NCBI GenBank assembly: GCA_024226335.1
Contig: JAAELY010000206.1
Location: forward strand, 1-64,000
From: a bacterium
Lineage (GTDB): Bacteria > Myxococcota_A > UBA9160 > SZUA-336
Direction: 5' to 3'
DNA: 64,000 nt
A model generated the notes under the pieces. That model ran no database searches and was not told the DNA's origin. It was given only the letters and a program-made list of their open reading frames with translations. How positions within the stretch are numbered: the first letter of the stretch is position 1; each line of letters begins with the position of its first letter. Position numbers and translations under genes: made by a program. Of this stretch, positions 63,889 to 64,000 are shown piece after piece.

Positions 63889-64000
63889 CCACTTCTCTAT
63901 CGGGTTCCAGGATCACTCAGCTTACCCAAGAGTGAACCTTTTTTTCCTCTTTTCCTTGGACCCAGAGCGTCTCGGCGCATTCAAACGCATGCAGACGTTC

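Noticed and set aside
63945-63975. T-rich run (CCTTTTTTTCCTCTTTTCCTT) shortened here as a poly-pyrimidine tract near the right edge
   Set aside because: No preceding hairpin and no plus-strand gene to terminate, so not called a terminator.
1-64000. CRISPR arrays, tRNA or rRNA genes and insertion sequences
   Set aside because: I looked for spaced direct repeats, tRNA cloverleaf cores and transposase motifs in the gaps and found none I can support.

Overview
The window is about 64 kb of densely coded, GC-rich bacterial chromosome. Several features suggest a Gram-negative lineage of the deltaproteobacterial type (Myxococcota, Desulfobacterota or Binatota): the block argF-argB-hslU-hslV-xerC-trmFO-dprA, outer-membrane export proteins, three sigma-54 activators and several fatty-acid-type enzymes. 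This placement is an inference from gene order and content; no rRNA or tRNA gene was found to confirm it. The valyl-tRNA synthetase is of the short archaeal/actinobacterial type, which is uncommon in proteobacteria.

Region 1 (1-9776) is housekeeping: arginine synthesis, the HslUV protease, XerC, TrmFO and DprA on the minus strand, then a CPBP membrane protease and valS on the plus strand. Region 2 (9778-14941) holds a LysM envelope protein, a large TPR lipoprotein and a sigma-54 activator whose receiver domain has lost its phosphoacceptor aspartate. Region 3 (15037-34192) is mixed metabolism: enoyl-CoA hydratase, VOC protein, an oxidative-stress operon (peroxiredoxin and Fe-SOD) followed by a frameshifted cytochrome c remnant, a hydroxyacid-oxoacid transhydrogenase, a metallophosphoesterase, a diheme cytochrome, a hybrid histidine kinase, a molybdopterin oxidoreductase, a carotenoid/retinol-saturase-like flavoenzyme, a class IV aminotransferase, an acyl-CoA dehydrogenase and a Crp-type regulator.

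Region 4 (34194-63888) is a roughly 30 kb exopolysaccharide locus of the kind usually linked to exosortase A (XrtA) and PEP-CTERM systems. It contains sugar-nucleotide enzymes (ManC, UDP-glucose dehydrogenase, two epimerases), an outer-membrane beta-barrel protein, a Wza-like export lipoprotein, an FkbH-type enzyme, two sulfotransferases, a flippase, a family 2 glycosyltransferase, an O-antigen ligase/polymerase, a WecA-like initiating transferase, a tyrosine autokinase, an ExeA-like ATPase, a Wzz-type chain-length protein, two PrsR-like sigma-54 response regulators and a histidine kinase. No exosortase and no PEP-CTERM substrate is visible.

The most striking regulatory signal is a set of three sigma-54 (-24/-12) promoters in this locus. 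Two share an almost identical core, and both have an inverted-repeat candidate enhancer with the same 10-bp spacer about 90 bp upstream. Together they could form a regulon driven by the two PrsR-like activators. Embedded in the locus is a four-gene set (CotH-like protein, VTC-domain protein, DUF4956 membrane protein, CotH kinase fused to a parallel beta-helix). It has the co-directional, tightly spaced layout of a functional module and is the best candidate here for an under-described system. Unusual start codons are proposed for manC (ATA, overlapping the preceding stop) and for a methyltransferase (CTG).
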